Assembly: GCF_020217485.1 (NCBI RefSeq)
Contig: NZ_JAEKMI010000042.1
Coordinates: forward strand, 1 to 38,269
Reading direction: 5' to 3'
Length of the DNA: 38,269 nt
Source of the DNA: Mycobacterium sp. WUMAC-067
Lineage (GTDB): Bacteria > Actinomycetota > Actinomycetes > Mycobacteriales > Mycobacteriaceae
Below, piece after piece: positions 18,684 to 25,800 of the stretch. The notes under the pieces were generated by a model, which saw only the letters and a list, made by a program, of their open reading frames with translations, was not told the origin of the DNA and did no database searches. The translations under genes were made by a program, and so were the position numbers. The first letter of the stretch is position 1. Each line of letters begins with the position of its first letter.

Positions 18684-18768
18684 CGAAGCCGTCGTCGCCG
18701 CCCGTCCCGCTGGCTACCATGACCGGTAGACCGCGACGGTCCCGCCGCAGGAGAGGAGTGCTCATCCG

Positions 18769-19338
18769 ATGACAACAGCGCGCCTGCCCAAACTGCCACT
18801 GGACGAAGCCAAAGCCGCCGCGGACGAAGCGGCCGTCCCCAATTACATGGCCGAACTGAGCATCTTCCAAGTGCTGCTCAACCATCCGCCGCTGGCGCGC
18901 GCCATCAACGACCTGCTCGCCACCATGCTCTGGCACGGCGCCCTCGACGCGCGGCTGCGCGAGCTGGTGATCATGAGGATCGGCTGGCTGACCGCCTGCG
19001 ACTACGAATGGACGCAGCACTGGCGCGTCGCGTCCCGGCTCGGCGTCCCGGGCGACGACCTGCTCGGCGTGCGAGAGTGGCGGAACCACTCGGGGTTTGG
19101 GCCCACCGAGCGGGCCGTGCTGGCGGCCACCGACGACGTGGTGCGCGACGGCGCGGTCAGCGCCGCGAGCTGGGCGGCATGCGAGCGCGAATTCAACGGC
19201 GACACAACGGTTCTCGTCGAACTGGTCACGGTCATCGGCGCGTGGCGCATGGTCTCGTCCATCCTGCAGAGCCTCGAGGTGCCGCTGGAGGAGGGTGTGT
19301 CGAGCTGGCCTCCGGACGGCCGCCCGCCCGGGTCGTAG
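18769..19338 (+). CDS. Carboxymuconolactone decarboxylase / AhpD-like protein (Rv1531-like)
   Basis: This 189-residue protein has the CMD-family core around residues 60-85, reading LRELVIMRIGWLTACDYEWTQH. Only one cysteine lies in the usual CxxC region, so a disulfide-type peroxidase mechanism like AhpD is not supported; the related conserved E and H are present. Length and position match M. tuberculosis Rv1531. The ATG is preceded by a purine-rich SD (AGGAGAGGAG), and a possible -10 TACCAT lies at 18715-18720, giving a leader of about 40 nt. It stands about 120 bases after the NRPS, separated by a hairpin, so co-transcription is uncertain. Physiological substrate is unknown. Confidence 0.88.
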   Translation: MTTARLPKLPLDEAKAAADEAAVPNYMAELSIFQVLLNHPPLARAINDLLATMLWHGALDARLRELVIMRIGWLTACDYEWTQHWRVASRLGVPGDDLLGVREWRNHSGFGPTERAVLAATDDVVRDGAVSAASWAACEREFNGDTTVLVELVTVIGAWRMVSSILQSLEVPLEEGVSSWPPDGRPPGS

Positions 19339-19378
19339 GGCCGCAGTCCCGGCGTGAATTGCTCAGGGCCGTAAGCGA

Positions 19379-19407
19379 TTGACTTATCAAGGGAGAACTC
19401 TTAGCGT
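19379..19407 (+). promoter_or_regulatory. Leaderless SigA-like promoter of the nitronate monooxygenase gene
   Basis: TTGACT (19379-19384), a 17-nt spacer, then TAGCGT (19402-19407). Six bases separate the -10 from the ATG at 19414, so transcription should begin on or next to the start codon. No good SD is present, which fits a leaderless mRNA. Confidence 0.6.
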
Positions 19408-19413
19408 CGGGCA

Positions 19414-20538
19414 ATGAGAACCAGGGTCGCCGAGATGCTCGGTGTCGAATTCCCGATCTGCGCCTTCAGCCATTGCCGCGACGTGGTGGCCGCGGTGACG
19501 AATGCGGGCGGGTTCGGCGTCCTGGGTGCCACCGCGCACAGCCCGGCGCGGCTGCGCAGCGAGTTGACCTGGATCGAGGAGCAGACCGGCGGCAAGCCCT
19601 ACGGGGTCGACCTGCTGCTGCCGCCCAAATACGTCGGCGCCGAGCGGGGCGGGATCGACCCCGCCCAGACCCGGACTCTGCTGCCCGACGAGCACCGCGC
19701 GTTCGTCGACAACCTGCTGGCCCGCTACGGGGTGACGGCGCCCGCCGGGGAAGCCCGCGCGTCCGCGGGCGGTTTGAACATCTCGCCCAAGAGCTACCAG
19801 CCGCTGCTCGACGTGGCCTTCGCGCACAACATCCGGCTGATCGCCAGCGCGCTCGGCCCGCCCCCGGCGGACCTCGTCGAACGCGCCCACGACCAGGACG
19901 TGCTGGTGGCCGCGTTGGCCGGCACCACCCGCCACGCGCAGCGGCATGCCGCCGCCGGCGTCGACCTGATCGTCGCGCAGGGCACCGAGGCCGGCGGCCA
20001 CACCGGCGAGGTGGCGACCATGGTGCTGGTGCCGGAGGTCGTCGACGCCGTCGCGCCGGTGCCCGTGCTCGCCGCCGGCGGGATCGCCCGCGGCCGCCAG
20101 ATTGCGGCGGCGCTGGCTTTGGGCGCCGAGGGCGTGTGGTGCGGGTCGGTCTGGCTGACCACTGAGGAGGCCGAGACGGTGCCCGTGGTCAAGGAGAAGT
20201 TCCTGGCCGCCACGTCCTCGGACACGGTGCGGTCGCGCTCGATGACCGGCAAGCCGGCGCGGATGCTGCGCACCGCCTGGACCGAGGAGTGGGACCGCCC
20301 GGAGAACCCGGACCCGCTGGGCATGCCGTTGCAGACCGCGCTGATCACCGAGCCGCAGGTGCGCATCAACTCCGCGGCCGCCCACGACGGCGCCAAGGCG
20401 CGTGAGCTGGCGACTTACTTCGTCGGGCAGGTGGTGGGCTCGCTCGATCGGGTCCGCCCGACGCGCTCGGTGGTACTCGACATGGTCGACGAGTTCATCG
20501 ACACGATCGGCCGGCTCGACGGCCTGGTCGAGAAGTGA
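19414..20538 (+). CDS. Nitronate monooxygenase-like FMN flavoprotein (Rv1533-like)
   Basis: This is a 374-residue protein of the NPD/2-nitropropane dioxygenase TIM-barrel family, matching M. tuberculosis Rv1533 in length and neighbourhood. Visible family features are the N-terminal TNAGGFGVLGA (residues 29-39), the FMN-site QGTEAGGHTG (residues 189-198, including the conserved His196) and the phosphate-binding LAAGGIARGR stretch followed by GAEGVWCG. Such enzymes oxidise nitronates with O2 using FMN, protecting against compounds such as propionate 3-nitronate; the real substrate of the mycobacterial member is not established. The start is supported by a promoter positioned for leaderless transcription. 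The TetR gene Rv1534 and Rv1532c that flank Rv1533 in M. tuberculosis are absent here. Confidence 0.9.
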   Translation: MRTRVAEMLGVEFPICAFSHCRDVVAAVTNAGGFGVLGATAHSPARLRSELTWIEEQTGGKPYGVDLLLPPKYVGAERGGIDPAQTRTLLPDEHRAFVDNLLARYGVTAPAGEARASAGGLNISPKSYQPLLDVAFAHNIRLIASALGPPPADLVERAHDQDVLVAALAGTTRHAQRHAAAGVDLIVAQGTEAGGHTGEVATMVLVPEVVDAVAPVPVLAAGGIARGRQIAAALALGAEGVWCGSVWLTTEEAETVPVVKEKFLAATSSDTVRSRSMTGKPARMLRTAWTEEWDRPENPDPLGMPLQTALITEPQVRINSAAAHDGAKARELATYFVGQVVGSLDRVRPTRSVVLDMVDEFIDTIGRLDGLVEK

Positions 20539-20582
20539 CCCGATCCGGTCGGTAACGAATCGCGGACACGCTATCCAGGGAT

Positions 20583-20611
20583 TTGACCGCGTCAGACCGC
20601 TCGTGCATTAT
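20583..20611 (+). promoter_or_regulatory. Promoter of the M-box leader
   Basis: TTGACC (20583-20588), a 17-nt spacer, then CATTAT (20606-20611). Transcription would begin near 20618, just before the M-box aptamer. Confidence 0.55.
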
Positions 20612-20625
20612 CGGTCGGGTAAGCA

Positions 20626-20796
20626 CCTCGTTAGGTGAGGCGTCTACACGAATACAGGCCACTGACCCCGAACGTCGAAAGACGCCCCGGGTCAGGACAG
20701 CTCCTCCCGGCTTAAGGGTTGAGCCCAGGTGGCTTCCGGTTTGGATTGTTTTCCAGCCAGGACACGTCGTGTGGTGCCGAAGCTCTGACGAGAGGG
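20626..20796 (+). ncRNA. M-box (ykoK-type) Mg2+ riboswitch aptamer
   Basis: The conserved 5' block CGTTAGGTGAGGC (from 20629) and 3' block GCCGAAGCTCTGACGAG (from 20776) are M-box signatures. The terminal P1 stem forms between CCTCGT (20626-20631) and ACGAGAGG (20788-20795). The middle contains CGTCGAAAGACG and matched GACCC/GGGTC arms. M. tuberculosis carries an M-box before Rv1535, and the same small gene lies downstream here. The aptamer senses Mg2+ and controls the leader downstream of it, which contains a small ORF, a U-tract hairpin and a hairpin over the SD. Confidence 0.9.
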
Positions 20797-20848
20797 GTGC
20801 GGATCTCCGGCGGTCGTCGGATTCTGCTCCTTTTGCTGCGCCTAGATC

Positions 20849-20868
20849 GCATGCGACCCCGCATGCGT
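20849..20868 (+). repeat. Palindromic hairpin in the M-box leader
   Basis: CGCATGCG occurs twice, separated by ACCC, and can form an 8-bp stem with a tetraloop. It sits between the aptamer and the SD of the leader ORF. No T-run follows, so it is not a classical terminator; it may belong to the expression platform. Confidence 0.6.
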
Positions 20869-20894
20869 CGCGACCGCGAGGAGGTGAGGGACAC

Positions 20895-20975
20895 ATGAGT
20901 TCTAGCGATAGTCCGGATCGAAGTCCGAACCCTGTTTCGTCCCGATCCGTTCTCCGGCGCGACCTTCTCGGCTGA
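20895..20975 (+). CDS. Candidate 26-codon leader peptide in the M-box leader
   Basis: ATG 20895 is preceded by a strong SD (GAGGAGGTGAGGG, 20879-20891) and runs to TGA 20973-20975. The peptide begins MSSSDSPDRSPNPVSS and ends RRDLLG; it is rich in Ser, Pro, Arg and Asp. It lies between the M-box aptamer and a U-tract hairpin at 21033-21056, the place expected of a regulatory leader ORF, by analogy with proline-containing leader peptides of Mg2+ transporter genes in enterobacteria. Function is inferred; the ORF and SD are directly visible. A longer in-frame reading from 20583 would run through the aptamer and is rejected. Confidence 0.55.
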   Translation: MSSSDSPDRSPNPVSSRSVLRRDLLG

Positions 20976-21032
20976 GTCGTCGCACACGCTAAGTGCTTAT
21001 CCGCCAAGCGTTCTGAGATCGGAACCGACCCG

Positions 21033-21056
21033 GGACGGGACACGTCAGTCCTTTTT
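21033..21056 (+). terminator. Candidate attenuator hairpin with U-tract
   Basis: GGAC (21033-21036) pairs with GTCC (21048-21051), with a further short GAC/GTC helix inside, followed at once by TTTTT (21052-21056). T5 runs are rare in this sequence. It lies 35 bases before the downstream ATG, so it is a plausible intrinsic terminator in the M-box leader. The stem is short, so confidence is moderate. Confidence 0.4.
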
Positions 21057-21072
21057 GGTCCCCGTTGGCATT

Positions 21073-21084
21073 CTCCTCTAGGAG
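21073..21084 (+). promoter_or_regulatory. SD-sequestering mini-hairpin
   Basis: CTCC (21073-21076), loop TCTA, GGAG (21081-21084). The GGAG is the SD for the ATG at 21091, so the hairpin would occlude ribosome binding when folded. Confidence 0.4.
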
Positions 21085-21090
21085 TCGATC

Positions 21091-21333
21091 ATGACCGCAG
21101 CTCTCTACGACGAAGTCGTCACCGTCGCGCCCGCCCGCACCTTGACGGTGGTTCCCGACGTCACCGAAATCCAGGTTCCCGAGCCCGTGGAAGAGCCGCG
21201 CCGCAGCGATTACCCGCTCTTCGGCCCGGGCGGCGACCCGCTGGTCAACGGGGCCTGCCGGTTGCTGAGCATTCCGCTGCGGCACGTGTACGCGGCGCTG
21301 TGGCGGGTGGGTGTGCTCGAGGTTCGGGCCTGA
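21091..21333 (+). CDS. Small conserved mycobacterial protein (Rv1535-like)
   Basis: This 80-residue protein has an acidic, proline-containing N-terminal half (EPVEEPRR) and a more hydrophobic basic C-terminal half (RLLSIPLRHVYAALWRVGVL). The ATG has an SD GGAG six bases upstream. I recognise it only as the counterpart of M. tuberculosis Rv1535 by position, size and the M-box upstream. No enzymatic motif and no clear signal peptide is visible. Control by an Mg2+ riboswitch suggests a role in low-Mg2+ adaptation; the C-terminal segment could associate with membrane, but this is speculation. Confidence 0.8.
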   Translation: MTAALYDEVVTVAPARTLTVVPDVTEIQVPEPVEEPRRSDYPLFGPGGDPLVNGACRLLSIPLRHVYAALWRVGVLEVRA

Positions 21334-21341
21334 CAGTCCGA

Positions 21342-21403
21342 CCGCGAGACTGTAACTGCCGACGGGTTCACTCGGCGTTTGCGTCGGTAGTTGCAGTCTC
21401 GCG
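21342..21403. repeat. Palindrome family P, copy A
   Basis: The left arm begins CGCGAGACTGTAACT (21343) and the right arm ends TTGCAGTCTCGCG (21391-21403). The 21-bp arms pair with two G-U wobbles around a 19-nt centre. It lies between the stop of the Rv1535-like gene and the ileS T-box; the ileS -10 box starts two bases after it. As RNA it is a long hairpin that could terminate the upstream transcript. Related copies lie at 24737 and 25688. Confidence 0.85.
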
Positions 21404-21404
21404 A

Positions 21405-21410
21405 TAAGAT
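21405..21410 (+). promoter_or_regulatory. -10 box for the ileS T-box transcript
   Basis: TAAGAT fits the mycobacterial TANNNT consensus, and start would fall near 21417 at the beginning of the T-box. No good -35 is visible because that position lies inside palindrome copy A. Confidence 0.45.
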
Positions 21411-21416
21411 TTACTG

Positions 21417-21609
21417 GCGTCGATCCGGCCATCACCGGGGAGCCTTCGGAAGAACAGCCGACCGGCTCAGTAGAACCGAACGGGTAGGCCCGTCACAGCC
21501 TTTTCAATGAGCGGCCGCGCGAAAGCGCGGCAAGCGGGGTGGTACCGCGGCGCTCGCGCAGCCAGCGCGTCGTCGTCCCCAGGCCTGAGACTGGCACAGG
21601 AGACGACGT
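21417..21609 (+). ncRNA. Translational T-box riboswitch (isoleucine) of ileS
   Basis: The canonical T-box GGTGGTACCGCGG lies at 21538-21550. The ultrashort stem I has CCGG arms (21425-21428 and 21435-21438) enclosing an ATC isoleucine specifier (21431-21433), followed by GGAGCCTTCGGAAGAAC. A CCGCGC-GAAA-GCGCGG hairpin lies at 21515-21530. Downstream, CGTCGTC (21571-21577) can pair with GACGACG (21602-21608) that flanks the SD GGAG, so control is by SD sequestration, as established for mycobacterial ileS. Uncharged tRNA-Ile should stabilise the antisequestrator and raise IleRS synthesis. Confidence 0.95.
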
Positions 21610-24600
21610 TTGACCGAGCACACATACCCGAAGCCAGCCGGCGGGGCGCCCGACTTCCCGGCCCTCGAGCTCGAGGTGCTGGACTACTGGGCCCGCGACG
21701 ACACCTTCCGCGCCAGCATCGCCCGCCGCGACGGCGCCGAAGAATATGTGTTCTACGACGGGCCGCCGTTCGCCAACGGCCTGCCGCACTACGGGCACCT
21801 GCTCACCGGCTACGTCAAGGACATCGTCCCGCGATACCGCACCATGCGCGGCTACAAGGTGGAGCGCCGGTTCGGCTGGGACACCCACGGACTGCCGGCC
21901 GAACTCGAGGTCGAGCGCCAGCTCGGGATCACCGACAAATCGCAGATCGACGACATGGGCATCGCCGCCTTCAACGACGCCTGCCGGGCCTCGGTGCTGC
22001 GCTACACCGACGAGTGGCGGGCCTACGTCACCCGCCAGGCGCGCTGGGTCGATTTCGACAACGACTACAAGACGCTGGACCTGCCGTATATGGAGTCGGT
22101 GATCTGGGCGTTCAAACAGCTGTGGGACAAGGGCCTGGCGTACGAGGGCTACCGGGTGTTGCCCTATTGCTGGCGCGACGAAACCCCGCTGTCCAACCAC
22201 GAATTGCGGATGGACGACGACGTCTACCAGAGCCGGCAGGACCCCGCGCTCACGGTCGGCTTCCGGGTGGTGGGCGGCGACCTGGACGGGGCTTTCTTGT
22301 TGGTCTGGACGACCACGCCGTGGACGCTGCCGTCCAACCTCGCCGTCGCGGTCAATCCCGACGTGACCTACGTCGAGGTGCTTTCCGAGGGCAGGCGTTT
22401 CGTGCTGGCCGAGGCGCGGCTGGCCGCCTACGCGAAGGAGCTCGGCGAAGAGCCCGAGGTGCTCGGCACCTACCGGGGTGCGGACCTGCTGGGCACGCAG
22501 TACCTGCCGCCGTTCCCGTATTTCTCGGACACCCCCAACGCATTTCGGGTCCTGCCGGGCGAGTTCGTCACCACCGAGGACGGCACCGGCATCGTGCACA
22601 TGGCGCCGGCCTACGGCGAGGACGACATGGTCGTCGCGGACGCCGCCGGCATCGCCGCGGTCACCCCGGTCGATTCCAAGGGGCGTTTCGACGCCACCGT
22701 CCCGGATTACCAGGGGCAGCACGTCTTTGACGCCAACCCGCACATCATCCGCGACCTGAAGAATGGCAGCGGACCCGCCGCGGCCCACGGGGCGGTGCTG
22801 CTGCGCCACGAAACCTACGAGCACCCCTACCCGCACTGCTGGCGGTGCCGCAATCCGCTGATCTACCGGGCGGTGTCGTCGTGGTTCGTCGCCGTCACCG
22901 AATTCCGCGACCGCATGGTCGAACTCAACCAGCAGATCACCTGGTACCCCGAGCACGTCAAGGACGGTCAGTTCGGCAAGTGGTTGCAGGGCGCCCGCGA
23001 TTGGTCGATCTCGCGAAACCGCTACTGGGGCACACCGATTCCGGTGTGGAAGTCCGACGATCCCGCCTACCCTCGCATCGACGTGTACGGCAGCCTCGAC
23101 GAGCTGGAGCGCGACTTCGGGGTGCGGCCGACCAACCTGCACCGGCCCTTCATCGACGAGCTGACCCGGCCCAATCCCGACGACCCGACCGGGCGTTCGG
23201 TGATGCGGCGCATCCCCGACGTGCTCGACGTGTGGTTCGACTCCGGGTCGATGCCCTACGCCCAGGTGCACTACCCGTTCGAGAACTCCGACTGGTTCGA
23301 CACGCACTATCCCGGCGACTTCATCGTCGAGTACATCGGGCAGACCCGCGGCTGGTTCTACACGTTGCACGTGCTGGCCACCGCGCTGTTCGACCGGCCC
23401 TCCTTCAAAACCTGTGTGGCCCACGGCATCGTGCTGGGCTCCGACGGCCAGAAGATGAGCAAGTCGCTGCGCAACTATCCCGACGTGTCCGAGGTGTTCG
23501 ACCGCGACGGCTCCGACGCCATGCGCTGGTTCCTGATGGCCTCGCCGATCCTGCGCGGTGGCAACCTCATCGTCACCGAGCAAGCCATCCGCGAGGGCGT
23601 GCGCCAGGTGCTGCTGCCGTTGTGGAACGCCTACAGCTTCCTCGCGCTCTACGCGCCGAAAGTCGGTACCTGGCGCACCGATTCGACCCAGGTGCTGGAC
23701 CGCTACATCCTGGCCAAGCTCGCCGAACTGCGCGACGACCTGACCCGCGAGATGGACCGCTGTGACATCTCGCGGGCCTGCGAGCAGCTGCGCCAATTCA
23801 CCGAGGCGTTGACGAACTGGTATGTGCGACGGTCGCGTTCGCGGTTCTGGACCGAGGACGTCGACGCCATCGACACCCTGCACACCGTGCTGGAGGTGAC
23901 GGCGCGGCTGGCCGCGCCGCTGCTACCCTCGGTGACCGAGGTCGTCTGGCGCGGCCTGACTGCTGAGCGGTCGGTGCACCTGACCGACTGGCCGCAGGCG
24001 GGGGAGGTGCCCGCCGACCCGGACCTGGTCGCCGCGATGGATCAGGTTCGCGACGTGTGCTCGGCCGCCTCCTCCTTGCGCAAGGCCAAGAAGCTGCGGG
24101 TGCGGTTGCCGCTTCCGAAACTCACTGTGGCCGTGGAGAACCCGCATCGTTTGGAGCCGTTCACCGACCTGATCGCCGACGAGCTCAACGTCAAGAGCGT
24201 CGAGCTGACCGATGCGATCGACACCTACGGCCGGTTCGAGCTCACCGTCAACGCGCGGGTGGCCGGGCCGCGGCTGGGCAAGGACGTGCAGGCCGCGATC
24301 AAGGCGGTCAAGGCGGGGGAGGGCGTCGTCAACGACGACGGCACCCTGACCGCCGGCCCCGCGGTCCTGCGGCCCGGCGAATACAGCTCGCGGCTGGTCG
24401 CCGCCGACCCGGAATTCACCGCGGCCCTGCCCGACGGCGCGGGCCTGGTGGTGCTGGACGGCACCGTCACACCGGAACTCGAAGCCGAGGGCTGGGCCAA
24501 GGATCGGATCCGCGAGTTGCAGGAGCTGCGCAAGTCGACGGGCTTGGATGTCTCCGATCGCATCAGCGTGGTGATGTCGGTGCCCGCCGAGCGCGCCGAC

Positions 24601-24726
24601 TGGGCGCAGGCGCACCGCGACCTCATCGCGGGGGAGATACTCGCCACGAGTTTTCAATTTGCCGAGTCGGTACCGGACGCCGTCGCTATCGGCGACGGCG
24701 TGCGGGTGAGCATCGCCAAGGCCTGA
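21610..24726 (+). CDS. ileS: Isoleucyl-tRNA synthetase
   Basis: This 1,038-residue class I synthetase charges tRNA-Ile in the cytoplasm. The HIGH-type motif is PHYGH (residues 59-63) and KMSKS is at 615-619. A large editing (CP1) insertion lies between them and an anticodon-binding region follows KMSKS. It ends with the DALR-like C-terminal extension of the longer type-2 (eukaryote-like) IleRS carried by mycobacteria, a class known for low mupirocin sensitivity. The start is TTG 21610, chosen because SD GGAG at 21599-21602 sits just upstream and the T-box is built to mask it. M. tuberculosis counterpart is Rv1536. Confidence 0.97.
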   Translation: MTEHTYPKPAGGAPDFPALELEVLDYWARDDTFRASIARRDGAEEYVFYDGPPFANGLPHYGHLLTGYVKDIVPRYRTMRGYKVERRFGWDTHGLPAELEVERQLGITDKSQIDDMGIAAFNDACRASVLRYTDEWRAYVTRQARWVDFDNDYKTLDLPYMESVIWAFKQLWDKGLAYEGYRVLPYCWRDETPLSNHELRMDDDVYQSRQDPALTVGFRVVGGDLDGAFLLVWTTTPWTLPSNLAVAVNPDVTYVEVLSEGRRFVLAEARLAAYAKELGEEPEVLGTYRGADLLGTQYLPPFPYFSDTPNAFRVLPGEFVTTEDGTGIVHMAPAYGEDDMVVADAAGIAAVTPVDSKGRFDATVPDYQGQHVFDANPHIIRDLKNGSGPAAAHGAVLLRHETYEHPYPHCWRCRNPLIYRAVSSWFVAVTEFRDRMVELNQQITWYPEHVKDGQFGKWLQGARDWSISRNRYWGTPIPVWKSDDPAYPRIDVYGSLDELERDFGVRPTNLHRPFIDELTRPNPDDPTGRSVMRRIPDVLDVWFDSGSMPYAQVHYPFENSDWFDTHYPGDFIVEYIGQTRGWFYTLHVLATALFDRPSFKTCVAHGIVLGSDGQKMSKSLRNYPDVSEVFDRDGSDAMRWFLMASPILRGGNLIVTEQAIREGVRQVLLPLWNAYSFLALYAPKVGTWRTDSTQVLDRYILAKLAELRDDLTREMDRCDISRACEQLRQFTEALTNWYVRRSRSRFWTEDVDAIDTLHTVLEVTARLAAPLLPSVTEVVWRGLTAERSVHLTDWPQAGEVPADPDLVAAMDQVRDVCSAASSLRKAKKLRVRLPLPKLTVAVENPHRLEPFTDLIADELNVKSVELTDAIDTYGRFELTVNARVAGPRLGKDVQAAIKAVKAGEGVVNDDGTLTAGPAVLRPGEYSSRLVAADPEFTAALPDGAGLVVLDGTVTPELEAEGWAKDRIRELQELRKSTGLDVSDRISVVMSVPAERADWAQAHRDLIAGEILATSFQFAESVPDAVAIGDGVRVSIAKA

Positions 24727-24736
24727 CCCTTTTGCC

Positions 24737-24799
24737 CCGCGAAACTGTATTCCACGACGCGTTTCGCGAGAAGAGGTGTCGGTAGTTGCAGTCTCGCGG
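24737..24799. repeat. Palindrome family P, copy B
   Basis: The left arm begins CCGCGAAACTGTAT (24737) and the right arm ends TTGCAGTCTCGCGG (24799). Arms match imperfectly (7 mismatches in 22) around a centre GCGTTTCGCGAGAAG shared with copy C. It begins 10 bases after the ileS stop and immediately precedes the DUF559-type gene. Confidence 0.8.
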
Positions 24800-24829
24800 C
24801 GTGTCAGGGGGCCGTGGCACGCTCCCGTC

Positions 24830-25687
24830 GTGAGTGCAGGACCTTTCATCGGTACGGAAGCCGTCCGTGCGGGAGCGTGGACGGAACGTGAGCTCCGACG
24901 CTCCTGCACCCGCGTCTACCGCAACGTGTACCAACGCCGCGGCAGCGAACTGACCGCCCGCGATCGCGCGATCGCGGCGTGGCTATGGTCGGGGAAAGAT
25001 GCCGTCGTGGCCGGCAACTCCGCGGCAGCGCTGCTCGGCGCCGAGTGGATCGATGCCCACGCGCCCGCCGAATTGGTGTGCGATCGCACGCGCCCCCCGT
25101 CGTTGATCATTACTCGTAACGACGTGCTGCGGCCAGAGGAGGTGACCGCGGTCGACGGCGTGCCCGTCACGTCGCCCGCCCGTACCGCGTTCGACCTTGG
25201 TCGTCGATCCGCGGGGTTGACGGTCGCGGTGATCCGAATGGATGCCCTGGGTCGCGCCACGGGTGTTGCCGCCAAGGACGTGTACCCCCTGCTGAAGACT
25301 CACCGCGGCGCTCGCGGCATGAAGCAGCTGCGCCGAGCACTGCCGCTCATCGATGCCGGTGCCGAATCTCCACAAGAGACAAGACTCGTGCTGGTGAACG
25401 GGGGCTTGCCGAGGCCGCAGACGCAGATCATCGTGCGCAACGTCTGGGGTGCGGTGCTGGCCAGGATCGACATGGGTTGGGAGGAGTGGCTCGTCGGGGT
25501 GGAATACGACGGCCCGCAGCACTGGACGGATCCGCGCATCCGCGCCAATGACATCGAGCGCACCGCCGAACTGGAGCGACGGGGATGGCGGCTGGTCCGC
25601 GTCGGCGCCGACTTGCTACGCCACCGGCCCGACGTCGTGGTGGACCGGGCCCGGACCGCCCTGCTTGCCGCCGGCTGCCGCTTGTGA
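24830..25687 (+). CDS. AbiEi-like / DUF559 (Vsr-superfamily) protein
   Basis: I place the start at GTG 24830 (285 residues) because the family begins near PFIGTEA and an earlier in-frame GTG at 24776 falls inside palindrome copy B. The N-terminal half (about 1-90) looks like the AbiEi-type winged helix often annotated as a type IV antitoxin domain, and the middle has PVTSPARTAFDLGRR. The C-terminal half is DUF559, related to Vsr endonucleases of the PD-(D/E)XK fold: candidate acidic residues are E of SPQE, D214 (IDMGW) and E225 (VEYDG). It is a multicopy orphan family in mycobacteria and its activity is unknown. A few residues near the SPQET helix seem shorter than in relatives I recall. M. 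tuberculosis has no gene between ileS and dinX; this one lies exactly between two copies of a palindrome. Confidence 0.82.
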   Translation: MSAGPFIGTEAVRAGAWTERELRRSCTRVYRNVYQRRGSELTARDRAIAAWLWSGKDAVVAGNSAAALLGAEWIDAHAPAELVCDRTRPPSLIITRNDVLRPEEVTAVDGVPVTSPARTAFDLGRRSAGLTVAVIRMDALGRATGVAAKDVYPLLKTHRGARGMKQLRRALPLIDAGAESPQETRLVLVNGGLPRPQTQIIVRNVWGAVLARIDMGWEEWLVGVEYDGPQHWTDPRIRANDIERTAELERRGWRLVRVGADLLRHRPDVVVDRARTALLAAGCRL

Positions 25688-25750
25688 CCGCGAGACTGTA
25701 GCTGGCGACGCGTTTCTCGAGAAGACCCGTCGCTAAGTACAGTCTCGCGG
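25688..25750. repeat. Palindrome family P, copy C
   Basis: The left arm starts CCGCGAGACTGTAG (25688) and the right arm ends GTACAGTCTCGCGG (25750), with 19 of 22 arm positions complementary. The centre GCGTTTCTCGAGAAG resembles copy B and can itself form a small stem. It starts at the base after the DUF559 gene stop codon. Confidence 0.85.
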
Positions 25751-25787
25751 CTCGCTCTGCCTTGGCCTCGCGGCGTCGGGCGGGCCC

Positions 25788-25793
25788 TAGCAT
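25788..25793 (+). promoter_or_regulatory. -10 box of dinX
   Basis: TAGCAT lies seven bases before the dinX ATG at 25801, the spacing expected for leaderless transcription. No SD is evident and no matching -35 is obvious. Confidence 0.4.
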
Positions 25794-25800
25794 CTGCAGG

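Noticed and set aside
20495..21043. Minus-strand frame across the M-box leader
   Set aside because: It is antisense to a recognised riboswitch, has no SD or domain, and its composition is that of chance.
24776..24829. Earlier GTG start for the DUF559-type gene
   Set aside because: It would encode the right arm of palindrome copy B; the family N-terminus begins at the GTG at 24830.
25762..25800. TTG start extending dinX by 13 codons
   Set aside because: Family members begin just before HLDMDAFF, and a -10 box fits leaderless initiation at ATG 25801.
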